A DNA stretch of 34,621 nt, from positions 1-34,621 of the forward strand of contig NYXM01000033.1 of NCBI GenBank assembly GCA_002685655.1. The letters run 5' to 3'. Within the stretch, counting starts at the first letter, position 1; each line of letters begins with the position of its first letter. Of the stretch, positions 7,204-17,000 are shown piece after piece. Origin of the DNA: Planctomycetaceae bacterium. GTDB lineage: Bacteria; Planctomycetota; Planctomycetia; Pirellulales; Pirellulaceae. Below the pieces are notes generated by a model. It worked only from the letters and a program-made list of their open reading frames with translations. It did no database searches and had not been told where the DNA came from. A program made the translations under genes and the position numbers.

Positions 7204-8277
7204 CTAGAGGTATTCGTGCCAGCCTTTATCTTGCAACTGCTGGACAACCTGGCGAATCGCTTCTTCGTCATGTTTACGTGCCACGAGTGTCGCATCGGGC
7301 GTATGCACGACAATGCAGTCTTCCATACCGACGGTCACGATCAGATGGTGGTCCTCACTGCTGAGAATGCACCCTCGCGAGTCAACGCTCAGGTGTTTCC
7401 CACTCACTGTGTTTCCGTCGTCGTCTGATTCTCGCATCCGCGCCAGCGACTGCCAATTGCCGACGTCGTCCCAATCGAACGGCGCTTCGATGACCACTAC
7501 ATCATCGTGCTTTTCCATCACGGCATAATCAATCGACTTCCCTTTGATGGCCGTAAACTCTGTTTCAAACACGTGTGAATACTCTGCCGTGTCCTGGCTA
7601 TCGGCAATCGCCTCGATATGCCCATACATATCTGGTTCAAACCGTTGAAGCGCTTGCAGAATCGTGGCAGCCTTCCAAACAAAAATCCCGGCATTCCAAT
7701 AAAAGTTGCCCGAGCCAAGATATTGTTCGGCGATTTCGACCGTAGGCTTTTCGCGGAACATCTCGACACGAAACACGTCCGTGTGATCCGCCACCAATTC
7801 TCCCCGTTCGATATACCCGAACGACTCTGATGGAAACGTGGGCCGAATACCAAATGTGACCAATCGCGAAGGATGTTCTTCCACGAGGGCCGTCGCCTGG
7901 CGCACCGCATCACGGAATCGGTTTGGCGTTTGAATCGCATGATCGGCCGGCATGACAACCATGGTGGCATCCGGATCGGTCCGCTGAATCAACGCCGCTG
8001 CCAAGCCAATACAAGGTGCCGTATCGCGTTTGCACGGTTCACCAATAATCGACGTCTTGTCCAGCGCCGGCAATTGTGCGGCAATTGGCTCGACCAACGA
8101 CTGATTGGTCACGATCAGGACGCGCTCGCTCGGAACCAAGTCACCTAATCGATCAACGGTGTCTTGAATCATGGTGCGATCTCCGACCAAACGGAGCAGC
8201 TGTTTTGGTCGAGCCGTTCTGCTGGCGGGCCAGAATCTCGCGCCGACTCCGCCTGCCATAATCACTGAATGCAGCAT
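7204..8277 (-). CDS. manC: Mannose-1-phosphate guanylyltransferase
   Basis: A 357-residue nucleotidyltransferase making GDP-mannose from mannose-1-phosphate and GTP. The signature is MAGGVGARFWPASR followed by RPKQLLRLVG, and later VVMPADHAIQ, FGYIERG, FYWNAGIFVWKA and the late motif IDYAVMEKHDDVVVIEAPFD. The protein is the short monofunctional form, without the phosphomannose isomerase half found in AlgA-type enzymes. GGAGG lies 8 nt before the ATG. It starts only 16 bp after the UDPGP-family gene, so both nucleotide-sugar enzymes are probably one transcript feeding polysaccharide or glycan synthesis. The product is cytoplasmic. Confidence 0.93.
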   Translation of the reverse strand: MLHSVIMAGGVGARFWPASRTARPKQLLRLVGDRTMIQDTVDRLGDLVPSERVLIVTNQSLVEPIAAQLPALDKTSIIGEPCKRDTAPCIGLAAALIQRTDPDATMVVMPADHAIQTPNRFRDAVRQATALVEEHPSRLVTFGIRPTFPSESFGYIERGELVADHTDVFRVEMFREKPTVEIAEQYLGSGNFYWNAGIFVWKAATILQALQRFEPDMYGHIEAIADSQDTAEYSHVFETEFTAIKGKSIDYAVMEKHDDVVVIEAPFDWDDVGNWQSLARMRESDDDGNTVSGKHLSVDSRGCILSSEDHHLIVTVGMEDCIVVHTPDATLVARKHDEEAIRQVVQQLQDKGWHEYL

Positions 8278-8293
8278 ACAAGCGGCCTCCCCG

Positions 8294-9676
8294 CTAATGA
8301 AAATAGGTGGGCTGCGTGACGTGAAGCCCTGGTTGGATTCTACGCGCGGCTTCTTCCGAGTCGAGCGCCCACAACGGGTTTACTTCGACGGCGACGTCGT
8401 CGACGATGGCTCCGGAATTCCTCAACAACTCGCCGTCGCGTCGAATCATGCCTTGCCTGGCCGTTTCCGGAGAGTTAGCGCCTTCGGCGTTCTTGACCGG
8501 TGCAAAGGCATCTTCTTTGGCAGCTTCCACGACCAAAGCGTTCTTTGCCGCAGGCAAGAGATCAAAAATAAACCGTTCGAATTTGATCGCGTTCTCCACT
8601 TCAGGCTCAACGAGGTTTCCGTCTTCACCGACGTAATTGATCCTCTTCTTCGCCTGATGAAATGGTAGCGCATCCGTGTCGTCCGCCATCCGCGTCAAAA
8701 AGTCCAACCCAAACACATGCACACCCAGATTGCCGGCCCAGAGCCGGATGTCACCTTTTTCGTCACGACTCCGAGCGATCGGATCAGGCAAGTCGGAGTA
8801 TTCGATAATTCGAGTTCGCTCGTTCAATTCCACGACGTTGCCGACTTTTTCCAATGGATCACGTTTCTTGACGACCTGCGTTGTGAGTTCCGAACCCGCC
8901 AATAAATGGTAGCCGATTAAAGTCGGGTCACATACATTCAACAGCGGGTTGTCGATCTGGCCGTAGAACAACTGGCTAAGGCCACGCTGATGCGCATCTT
9001 GCAGACAGTCCGATGCAACGAACGCTTCGAGCATACCGCCATGTCCGTTGGGGCTCAGGGCCACTTTGCCTTTGGATTCAAGCAAGATGCTCCAGTTCTT
9101 GCGATCAACTGCCGGCATGGTTCCCTGGCAAAAAACGTATAGATCTGCCTCGTCCAATCCAAAGCGTTCGTGATCGTTCAAGAACGTGATCAGTTCTTCG
9201 TGCGTGGCGGGGCTGGTCATCATGTAGAGCGGGATCCGAGTCGCATAGCGTCGGGCAACCGCCAACTGCCGTTCGATCAACACCTGTAGCAACGTACGTT
9301 TGGAGATCGGCCCGATTTCGAAAAGTCCCTTGGCGTGCGCAAAGTTCAAACGCGACCCTTGGCCACCCGCGACCAGCAACATGCCGATCTGGTGGTCACG
9401 TAGCGCTTGTTTTCCGCGCCGCAGCGCGTCTGCTTGCGAAATTGGATTCTCCACTCCATTCAACTGGATCGCCTTCGGCGGATTCGCCTTCTTTGCGAGT
9501 TCCGCCCAATCTGGCGTGTCTGACGTCCCTTCCATCAGCCGCGCCAGTTGTGCCAGGTCGATCGAATCGATCTGACGACGCAGCCGATCTCGCGCATCTT
9601 CGTCCAAATCGTCCCAGAACCGCAACAGCTGCTCTTGGTCGAATTCGTCCAGATGTGATCGCAATGTTGATTCCAT
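8294..9676 (-). CDS. UDPGP-family UDP-sugar pyrophosphorylase (UDP-N-acetylhexosamine type)
   Basis: A 460-residue protein of the UDPGP type 1 family, which in eukaryotes includes UAP1 (UDP-GlcNAc/GalNAc pyrophosphorylase). Key stretches are MLLVAGGQGSRLNFAHAKGL (nucleotide-binding loop, with K of the xKG pair), VALSPNGHGGMLEAF (the P-G-GG motif), FYGQIDNPLLNVCDPTLIGY (UAP-like VDN..L..v.DP) and LWAGNLGVHVF. The N-terminal 90 residues are helical, as in eukaryotic UAP. Most bacteria make UDP-GlcNAc with GlmU, which is unrelated in overall layout. The exact sugar (GlcNAc, GalNAc or Glc) is not decidable here. It is co-directional with manC and the small membrane ORF upstream. Confidence 0.88.
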   Translation of the reverse strand: MESTLRSHLDEFDQEQLLRFWDDLDEDARDRLRRQIDSIDLAQLARLMEGTSDTPDWAELAKKANPPKAIQLNGVENPISQADALRRGKQALRDHQIGMLLVAGGQGSRLNFAHAKGLFEIGPISKRTLLQVLIERQLAVARRYATRIPLYMMTSPATHEELITFLNDHERFGLDEADLYVFCQGTMPAVDRKNWSILLESKGKVALSPNGHGGMLEAFVASDCLQDAHQRGLSQLFYGQIDNPLLNVCDPTLIGYHLLAGSELTTQVVKKRDPLEKVGNVVELNERTRIIEYSDLPDPIARSRDEKGDIRLWAGNLGVHVFGLDFLTRMADDTDALPFHQAKKRINYVGEDGNLVEPEVENAIKFERFIFDLLPAAKNALVVEAAKEDAFAPVKNAEGANSPETARQGMIRRDGELLRNSGAIVDDVAVEVNPLWALDSEEAARRIQPGLHVTQPTYFH

Positions 9677-9697
9677 CAGTGATTCCAGGCGGAGGCT

Positions 9698-9814
9698 TCA
9701 GGAAAACCACCCGTTTACAAAACCGTAAGCCAGCAGTGCCAAGAGCGGAAACAGCACGAATATCGAGCCGTAGGTGAAGATCGTCGTCCAAGCGTGGCGA
9801 GGCCAGCGTGCCAT
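9698..9814 (-). CDS. Probable 38-residue membrane microprotein
   Basis: An ATG at 9814 opens a 39-codon frame ending with TGA at 9698. The product starts MARWPRHAWTTIF and continues as a hydrophobic stretch (YGSIFVLFPLLALLAYGFV) with a short NGWFS tail. This gives one transmembrane helix with a basic, tryptophan-rich inner end, as expected of a small membrane protein. It lies 21 bp before the UDPGP-family start on the same strand. The Shine-Dalgarno is poor (GAG about 11 nt upstream). I do not recognise a family. The alternative is a chance frame in the leader of the sugar operon. Confidence 0.45.
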   Translation of the reverse strand: MARWPRHAWTTIFTYGSIFVLFPLLALLAYGFVNGWFS

Positions 9815-9865
9815 CTGTTATCACTCGTTTCAAGGCCAGATTTGTCCAGCAGAAGCTCCGTTGTT

Positions 9866-9894
9866 AACATAACGGTCGCCTCACAACGCTCCAA
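9866..9894 (-). promoter_or_regulatory. Weak candidate promoter of the nucleotide-sugar unit
   Basis: On the minus strand TTGGAG (9894-9889) and TATGTT (9871-9866) are spaced by 17 nt, upstream of the microprotein start at 9814. Only the -10 is a fair match, so this is tentative. Confidence 0.22.
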
Positions 9895-9956
9895 TACCAC
9901 CCCTAGGCCGCACGATCCTCCCTGCGGACACGCCCCACCGAAGGATACCCCAATCA

Positions 9957-12900
9957 ATGAACGCTGGACAAAAAAGAGAACATGCGCCAAGCCAGGATTT
10001 TCCAGGAATCGTGCTGTCGTCTCGTGTCAATTCCGTGCGAATGCTCTTACCGGCGGCGTGTTGCCTGAGTACGCTATTCTTCGCGTTGATGTGCCCGTTG
10101 GCAACCGCTGACTGGCCGATGTACCGCAACAATGCAGGGCGCACCGGCTACACCGCCGCAACGCTGCCCAATCAGTTGGCGCTGCGGTGGTCCGTCAAGT
10201 CTGAGCATCGGCCGCAACCAGCCTGGCCGCGCAGCGATCGTATGCTGTTCGATCGTGCATTTCAGCCGGTTGTGGCGGGCGGGCGTCTATTCTACGGCGA
10301 TTCGGTCGACGGTTCCGTCACGGCACGTGATCTGAAGTCGGGTAAGTTGCTGTGGAAGTTCCACGCCGAAGGTCCGATTCGATTCGCACCCGCCGTGTGG
10401 CAAGATCGACTATTTGTCGCCAGCGACGATGGTCGACTGTACGCGTTGACAACGGAGACTGGCCGCCTGCTATGGAAACAACAGGGCGGACCTGATCAAC
10501 GTTCAATCTTGGGTAACGAACGACTCATTTCAAAATGGCCAGCGCGAGGCGGCCCTGTGGTGGTCGAAGACACCGTCCTGTTCGCAGCCGGGATTTGGCC
10601 CACCGACGGTATCTACTTGTACGCCTTGGATGCTCGCAACGGAGACGTCTTATGGAAGAACGATCAATCTGGAAGTATCTACATGCCGCAGCCTCATGGA
10701 GGTGCCAGCGCGGAGAGCGGAATCGCCGCGCAAGGATATCTGGCGGCGACGGCCGATCGTGTGTTCGTGCCGACCGGTCGAGCGGTACCGGCCACGTTTG
10801 ATCGACGTGACGGACAACTTGCATTCTTTCATCTGCAAAAGTACGGCCATAACGGCGGCGCCTCGATCATGGCAGCTGGCGATCAGTTCTTCAACGGTGG
10901 CCTGAGCTTCGATGCAGCATCCGGTTTCAGCGTCTCGAAACTCGGAGACGGGCAATTGGCGATTACTCCCAATGGCCTCGTCCGCAACGTTGGCGATTCG
11001 GTGATTGGATACAAATGGGTGGATGCGGAAAAGGCAGATCGCAAAGGCACTGTGGTCAAGACAAAGGCCCTTAAATCTGAATGGTCCGTCAAGGGCCGGG
11101 CTGACGCAACGGCGCTAGTGGTTGCTGAAGACCAGGTCGTCACTGGCGGCGCCGGCTACGTGCAAGTCGTTGACGCGAACGAACAGCGGATTGCCTGGAC
11201 TGCCGACGTGGCCGGCACGGCGTACGGCCTGGTTATCTCTGACGGCCGACTGCTGGTTAGTACTGATCTTGGCACGATCTACTGTTTTGACGCCAGCGGT
11301 GATCCCGTCGCCGACATTCACGATGATCGCAAAACAGCTGCCCTGGTCAACTCGGCCTATCAACAATTGGCTGAGGAGATTATCCGGCGCAGCGGCATAA
11401 CGCGCGGTTTCTGTCTCGATCTTGGCTGCGGCAATGGTCAACTCACAATGGCATTGGCCCAGCAAACCGAACTGCAGATCATTGCGGTTGACGACGACAT
11501 CGCTGCCGTCGCTCAGACACGCAATCAACTCGCCGCCGCCGGCTTGCTTGGCACACGTGTCACCGTGCACCATCGCGAACTTGCCGCCACGGGATATCCC
11601 AAGTACTTCGCCAACCTGCTTGTCTCGGGACGTTCTGTCATAGAGTCCGAAACCGTTTTGCCTGAGGAAGCAATGGGGCGGTTGTTGCGGCCGTACGGCG
11701 GCATTTCTTGCGTGGGCCCGCGCGACGCGTTGCAGGTTGTCACCCGTGGCGAGTTGGCCGGCGCGGGTTCGTGGACGCATCAGTACGCGAATCCCGCCAA
11801 CACGCTCAACAGCGAAGATGAATTGGTGCAGAGCGGGCTGACCATGCTGTGGTTTCGCGATGTCGATTTTGAAATTCCTCAACGGCACGGCCGTGCGCCG
11901 GCACCGTTGACCCATCGAGGACGGCTGTTTCATGAAGGTCTGGACGGACTGGTTGCGGTCGATGCTTATAACGGTCGCGAGCTGTGGCGGTACGACGTGC
12001 CCAACGTGCTGCGTGCATACGATGGCGATGAATTAATGGGTGTCGCGGGCACGGGCAGCAACTTCTGCTTGGACGACGAGAGTGTTTACGTGCGGCACGA
12101 ACAGCGCTGCTTGCGGTTGTCCGCCGATGAAGGGACGTTGCAACGCGAATTCCCCACGCCGCCACGAAAAAATGGTGGCCCCGGGACGTGGGGCTACATT
12201 GCGGTGGAAGCCGGAGTGTTATTCGGCTCGGTGGCCCAGCCCGACCACGTCGTAACTTACCGCTATCGCAATACTAGCGGCGACATGAGCAAACTGCTGA
12301 CGGAATCGGAGAGCTTCTTCGCCGTGGATTCGGAGACAGGTGACCTGATCTGGCGATACGACGCTCAACATTCCATTCGGCACAACAGCATCGCGATTGG
12401 CGACGGCCTTGTGTTCTTGATTGATCGGCCAGTCGCACTGCATGATCGCGAAAAGAAGCCCAAAACGAAAGAGCATCCTGTCGGTCGGCTGGTCTGCCTG
12501 GACGCCGCGACGGGCGTCGTCAAATGGCGCAACGATGACGATGTCTTTGGTACCGTGCTTGCCTTCAGTACCAGGCACGACGCGCTGCTGATGAGTTATC
12601 AGCCGACGCGTTTTCGCTTGGACTCCGAGATCGGAGGCCGAATCCGGGTGTATCGAGCGAGCACGGGTGAACCGATGTGGGAAGCCGAGGCCGACTACGC
12701 ATCGCGACCGATGATCAACAACCGCACGATCTACGCCCAAGGCGGTGCCTGGGACTTGCTGTCCGGCAAGCCGCAGCCCTTCCAGTTCAGCCGATCTTAC
12801 GGCTGCGGGATTCTGGCCGGCTCGCAAGACTTGCTACTGTTTCGCTCGGCGACACTTGGGTATTTCGATCTGAAGTCCAACGACAAGATCGCTAACTTCG

Positions 12901-13031
12901 GCGGAATGCGACCCGGCTGTTGGGTCAATGCGTTGCCGGCTGGCGGCATTGTGCTCGTCCCGGATGCGTCCGCCGGTTGTCGCTGTAGTTACTTGAACAA
13001 GGCCTGGGTCGCGCTGGATTCGCAACCGTAG
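9957..13031 (+). CDS. Exported PQQ-like beta-propeller protein with an internal methyltransferase-like domain
   Basis: A 1024-residue protein. A hydrophobic signal (MLLPAACCLSTLFFALMCPL) begins at residue 29, so ATG 10041 is an alternative start; 9957 has GAAGGA 11 nt upstream but gives a long n-region. From WPMYRNNAGRTGYTA onward, PQQ/pyrrolo-quinoline-type blades are seen (GKLLWKFHAEGPI, GRLLWKQQGG, GDVLWKNDQSGS). Residues 470-610 form a class-I SAM-methyltransferase-like domain: motif I LDLGCGNGQ at 487-495, the acidic end of strand 2 in IIAVDDDIAAV, then NLLVSGR and RPYGGISCVG. A second propeller follows (GRELWRYDVPNV, GDLIWRYDAQHS, GEPMWEAEADYA). No dehydrogenase acid/Cys motifs are obvious. 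Exporting a SAM-domain is odd, since SAM is cytoplasmic; the domain may be structural. The zincin-like gene 47 bp downstream is probably co-transcribed. Confidence 0.88.
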   Translation: MNAGQKREHAPSQDFPGIVLSSRVNSVRMLLPAACCLSTLFFALMCPLATADWPMYRNNAGRTGYTAATLPNQLALRWSVKSEHRPQPAWPRSDRMLFDRAFQPVVAGGRLFYGDSVDGSVTARDLKSGKLLWKFHAEGPIRFAPAVWQDRLFVASDDGRLYALTTETGRLLWKQQGGPDQRSILGNERLISKWPARGGPVVVEDTVLFAAGIWPTDGIYLYALDARNGDVLWKNDQSGSIYMPQPHGGASAESGIAAQGYLAATADRVFVPTGRAVPATFDRRDGQLAFFHLQKYGHNGGASIMAAGDQFFNGGLSFDAASGFSVSKLGDGQLAITPNGLVRNVGDSVIGYKWVDAEKADRKGTVVKTKALKSEWSVKGRADATALVVAEDQVVTGGAGYVQVVDANEQRIAWTADVAGTAYGLVISDGRLLVSTDLGTIYCFDASGDPVADIHDDRKTAALVNSAYQQLAEEIIRRSGITRGFCLDLGCGNGQLTMALAQQTELQIIAVDDDIAAVAQTRNQLAAAGLLGTRVTVHHRELAATGYPKYFANLLVSGRSVIESETVLPEEAMGRLLRPYGGISCVGPRDALQVVTRGELAGAGSWTHQYANPANTLNSEDELVQSGLTMLWFRDVDFEIPQRHGRAPAPLTHRGRLFHEGLDGLVAVDAYNGRELWRYDVPNVLRAYDGDELMGVAGTGSNFCLDDESVYVRHEQRCLRLSADEGTLQREFPTPPRKNGGPGTWGYIAVEAGVLFGSVAQPDHVVTYRYRNTSGDMSKLLTESESFFAVDSETGDLIWRYDAQHSIRHNSIAIGDGLVFLIDRPVALHDREKKPKTKEHPVGRLVCLDAATGVVKWRNDDDVFGTVLAFSTRHDALLMSYQPTRFRLDSEIGGRIRVYRASTGEPMWEAEADYASRPMINNRTIYAQGGAWDLLSGKPQPFQFSRSYGCGILAGSQDLLLFRSATLGYFDLKSNDKIANFGGMRPGCWVNALPAGGIVLVPDASAGCRCSYLNKAWVALDSQP

Positions 13032-13078
13032 CTTGTGTTCTGAGCGCACGACACATTGAACGATAAGGACACTGGGCA

Positions 13079-14053
13079 ATGAAGCTCATCTCGCCAATGC
13101 TGGGCCTGTGCCTTTCTGTAGTTTGTTTCTCAGAGGCGGCTGCGGATGATGCCAGATTGACGACTGCCAGCACCGTGCAATTCGCGACGGTCGAGCAAGG
13201 CGCTGTCCTGCTGGCCAAGGAAGATCGATTCCTGAAATCGCTGAGCCGATTCGACTGCCAGGCGCGGCTGCAAACGGATCGAAAAGTCGCCGGAAGCGAC
13301 GTGGGAAAATTCGCGGCTGATCAGGTCGTCGCTTGGACCGGGGACGAACAGGCCAAGTTGCGTGAAGCCGTTGCGGTTGTAAGCGAGAGAATGAAGCCTT
13401 TCGATCTGCCGTTCCCCAGCACGATCCGCCTGGTGAAGACCACAGGCAAGGAAGAAGGGAATGCGGCGTACTGTCGGCGGAATGCAATTGTATTGCCTGA
13501 ACGGAACACGAAACAGCGACCGGCCTCCCTCCAAAGACTGCTGATCCACGAACTGTTTCACGTGCTGAGCAGTCATAATCCAGGATTGCGAAGCAAACTG
13601 TACACAATCGTCGGATTCACGACATGCCAGCCGATTCAGATGCCGCCGTCACTACGAGACCGCAAGCTGACGAATCCGGACGCGCCGCAGCTGGATGCTT
13701 ACATCAAGCTGACCGTCGATGGCCAACCAGTGACCGCCGCCCCCGTCTTGTATGCATCGACGGAAGCCTACGACGTGAAGCGTGGCGGGACGTTTTTCGA
13801 CTACCTTACGTTCCGCTTGATGGCAGTCGAACCCGTTGGAAACCGATGGCAGCCGGTGCTTTTCGATGGCCAGCCTCAGTTGCTCGACCCAAAGTCAACG
13901 ACTTCGTTTCACGACCAGATTGGGAAAAACACGGGCTACATCATCCATCCTGACGAGATCCTGGCAGACAACTTCGTGCACCTGGTCAATCAGACCAAGG
14001 GCCTCGCGTCACCAGAAATCGTCGTCGCGATGCGAAAACAACTGGCTCGATAA
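13079..14053 (+). CDS. Secreted zincin-like metallopeptidase candidate
   Basis: A 324-residue protein with a signal peptide (MKLISPMLGLCLSVVCFSEA, cut near AAADD). The HExxH zinc motif is H157-E-L-F-H161 in RLLIHELFHVLSSHN. A later EILAD (E293-xxx-D297, in HPDEILADNFVHLV) fits the gluzincin third-ligand motif ExxxD, so a complete thermolysin-like zinc site can be proposed. I cannot name a characterised family. Shine-Dalgarno AAGGA lies 9 nt before the ATG. It follows the propeller gene by 47 bp on the same strand and ends 9 bp before the convergent secretin gene, leaving almost no room for separate terminators. It probably acts in the periplasm or outside. Confidence 0.78.
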   Translation: MKLISPMLGLCLSVVCFSEAAADDARLTTASTVQFATVEQGAVLLAKEDRFLKSLSRFDCQARLQTDRKVAGSDVGKFAADQVVAWTGDEQAKLREAVAVVSERMKPFDLPFPSTIRLVKTTGKEEGNAAYCRRNAIVLPERNTKQRPASLQRLLIHELFHVLSSHNPGLRSKLYTIVGFTTCQPIQMPPSLRDRKLTNPDAPQLDAYIKLTVDGQPVTAAPVLYASTEAYDVKRGGTFFDYLTFRLMAVEPVGNRWQPVLFDGQPQLLDPKSTTSFHDQIGKNTGYIIHPDEILADNFVHLVNQTKGLASPEIVVAMRKQLAR

Positions 14054-14062
14054 TCCCCGCAA

Positions 14063-17000
14063 TTATTGAGTCAGCTCGATGCCCAACTTCTCTTCCTCTT
14101 CTTCCTGAATGATGATGCGTGGAGTGACCATCAACATCAGGCTTTGCGATTCTCGCCCAATACCGACGTTCTTGAACAGGCGGTTGATGTAGGGCAGCTT
14201 GCTCAACACCGGCACTCCTTGCTCATTACGTCCTTCGCGAAGTCGCTTGATGCCACCCAACAACACGGTACCTCCGTCAGGCACGCTGACGGTGGTAGAG
14301 ACCGTGGTGAAGGCGAACGTCGGCAACTGTACCGTCGTTCCTGCGGTGGTGGTGGTTACGTTGTCCTGTGCCGTCGGATTACCGTCCGGGTCAACAACAT
14401 TGGACCCTGAATCGGTCGTTGTGGTTCCGTCAAAGGTGAACTCTTCCACCTCACCGATCTGGCTGAAGAAGGGCACCAAGGTGAGACGGACGAATCGACG
14501 ATCCGACGAGACGACCGCTTGCACGCTGAGCGATGTTCCTTCGCTGAGCACCACGATGACGGGTTGATGGGCGGCGGCAAAGTCCCCGACCACTGGAATC
14601 AAGCTCGTCACGAACGGTCGCTGTGACGTATCGCTGACCGACGCCTGTTGGCCGTTGAATAAGGTCACTTTGGGTGCTTGCAGCACGTTACTGCGCTGGT
14701 CACCCTGAGCGGCCTGGAGCACGAAGAACGCCTCGATATCGCTGAGGATCGCAAATCCGATACTGGCCGCACTGGCGGCATCGAAACCGCCGAACGCTGG
14801 CTGACTGGCCGCGAAACTCCCTTGATTGAACGAGATGTCCAAGTCGGCTGTGGGGATGCCGGTCGCATCCAAGCCGATGGTCACACTATTGCCCGAATCG
14901 TCTTGCGGCAATTGCGTGACGTTATCGTCGATGTCAAAGTCGAAATCTATGCCCATCTGCTCGAAGAAGTCATCACGCAGCGTGATGAAGCGAACCTCAA
15001 TCGTCACCTGCAAGTCTTGCAGTCGACGCAACTGCTCCAGCAAGTCGGCAATTTGATCGTGAACGTCCTGCGTTTGGCTGATGACCAAACTCAAGTTGGT
15101 GGGGAAGGACTCGATGGCACCCGGGCCACCGACGTCGTCCCACGTGTCCGGTGCGATCGTCGACGTAATCAATTCAATGAGCGTGTCAAAGTCCGCCAAG
15201 GCGGCTCCGCCCATGCTGCCATTGCCGTAGCCCAATGGCGTCGACGGTCGCGATCCGCTCCGTGATTGCAAGCCGAAGGAATTTGACTGCGCGAGCACCG
15301 ACGCGCTGGTCGACACACTACCTTGCAGGTCGGTGGGTGCGATCGTAAAGGGACCCATTGCCGAGGGGATTCCATCACCGTAGCCCAACGCGCGATGCGC
15401 CTCGCGAATCGCGGCAGGCAGGCCAACATTGTATCCCGGTACGAAATTGGGAATGGGAATCACCAGGTCCGCCACGTTGTAGACGTCCGTATACACATTG
15501 GCGTCACCCGATTGTTCGCTAGTGACGCGAAGCACTTCGTGTTGAATGACGTAGCTCAGCCGTAACGGCTCCAAGATTAGCTTCAAGGCACTTTGAAGTG
15601 AAACGGCTTCAGTCAAGTTGATCGTGATCGGTGTATCCGACGTCACACCTTCGGCACTGAGCCCTTGTGGATCGGCGTAGATGTTCACGTTCGACATGCT
15701 GCCCAGGTCATCGAGGACTTCCTTGAGCGGCCGGTTGGTAAACCTGACCTGCACCTGTTCTTTCAATGCAGCCTGAATCTTGATTTCCGTGGGTGACAGT
15801 TGACGGTGTTTCATTTCTCCACCGCGGTATGGGCTTTTGTTGAGCGCCATCCAGTTGTCCACGTTGCCGAAGTCGATCGGATTGTTATCGTCGAAGGGAG
15901 TTGCCGACGCGCCGACATTCGACAATGCGCGATACACGCCTTTCTCGTTGAGCTCAGCGATATTCTGCTGCTCGCGAATTCTGTAACCAAAACTAGCGTT
16001 GATCATCAGCGTGCGGGCGATCGGCGAATCCGGATCGAGCGCCCGAACTTGTTTGGCGCGAACCTCCGCTTCCTTCCATCGTTGCTCTTCGATCAGGTCG
16101 TTGTACTCTTCGACCAGTTGAGCGATCTTGTTTTGAGTTTCAGATTTGATCGCTTGATCGCGATCGATCGAGGCCAGGATCGCGGCGTTGCGATCGTCCT
16201 GTTCAATCTCGGACCGATGTTGATCGATGTAGGAACGAAACTGAATGGTCTTCCGATCGATTAAGGTCAGCAGCTGTTTTTGCGAACCGGGGCTCAAGTC
16301 AGACGCACCAACCTTGGCACGGATTTTCTCCATGCGTTCTAGTGCTGCGAATGGTTCCGCCTTCATCTGCTTGTCCGCGGCTTTCCCCTCAATGGAGAAT
16401 TCGCCATAGAGTTGTTGACGCAAGAGTTCCTGGGCGGTATCGACTTGCTCCAACGGCGAAGGTTCTCGACCGCTGGATACGATGTCTCGTGCAGAACTCA
16501 GCAGGCTGAGCTTGTCCGTGAGTTGCTGGCGCGTTGACGGATCAAGATCACTTTGGTGTTGCCAGGCTTCGCGAAAGAGCTGGAGGGCGCGACCGCGATC
16601 TTGACCTTCCAATGCGGCCATCCCTTGCTCGAATAGCTGACGTCCCAATGGCTGAACCGATGGTGGTCCCGCGGGCGTGGGAACACGGATTTGCGCCCGC
16701 ATGTTGCTGGATGGATCGGTGTTGGGATTGTAGATCCCTCGTTGCACGGGAAACCCAGCTGCCCGTTGGGGTAATGTAAACTTGCTGGCCGGTACGACAC
16801 CCTTCTGGCGTCGCTCGATCTCCATGAGGACTTGCCAGGGTCGCATTTCCTGTGGCCCGAAGGCCTCTTTGGGAACTTGCAATCGTTGTGCTTGTTCAGC
16901 CAGTCGCAAGGCTGAATCCAGTTCGCCTCGCAACAGTTGCTGTTGGGCCTGGAAGACAAGCTGCGAGGCGCGGTCTTTGGCTGGATGCGAAACGACGCGT

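Noticed and set aside
11115..11933. Minus-strand frame of 272 codons inside the propeller gene
   Set aside because: Antisense to the methyltransferase-like domain, which is strongly conserved in motif; no independent support.
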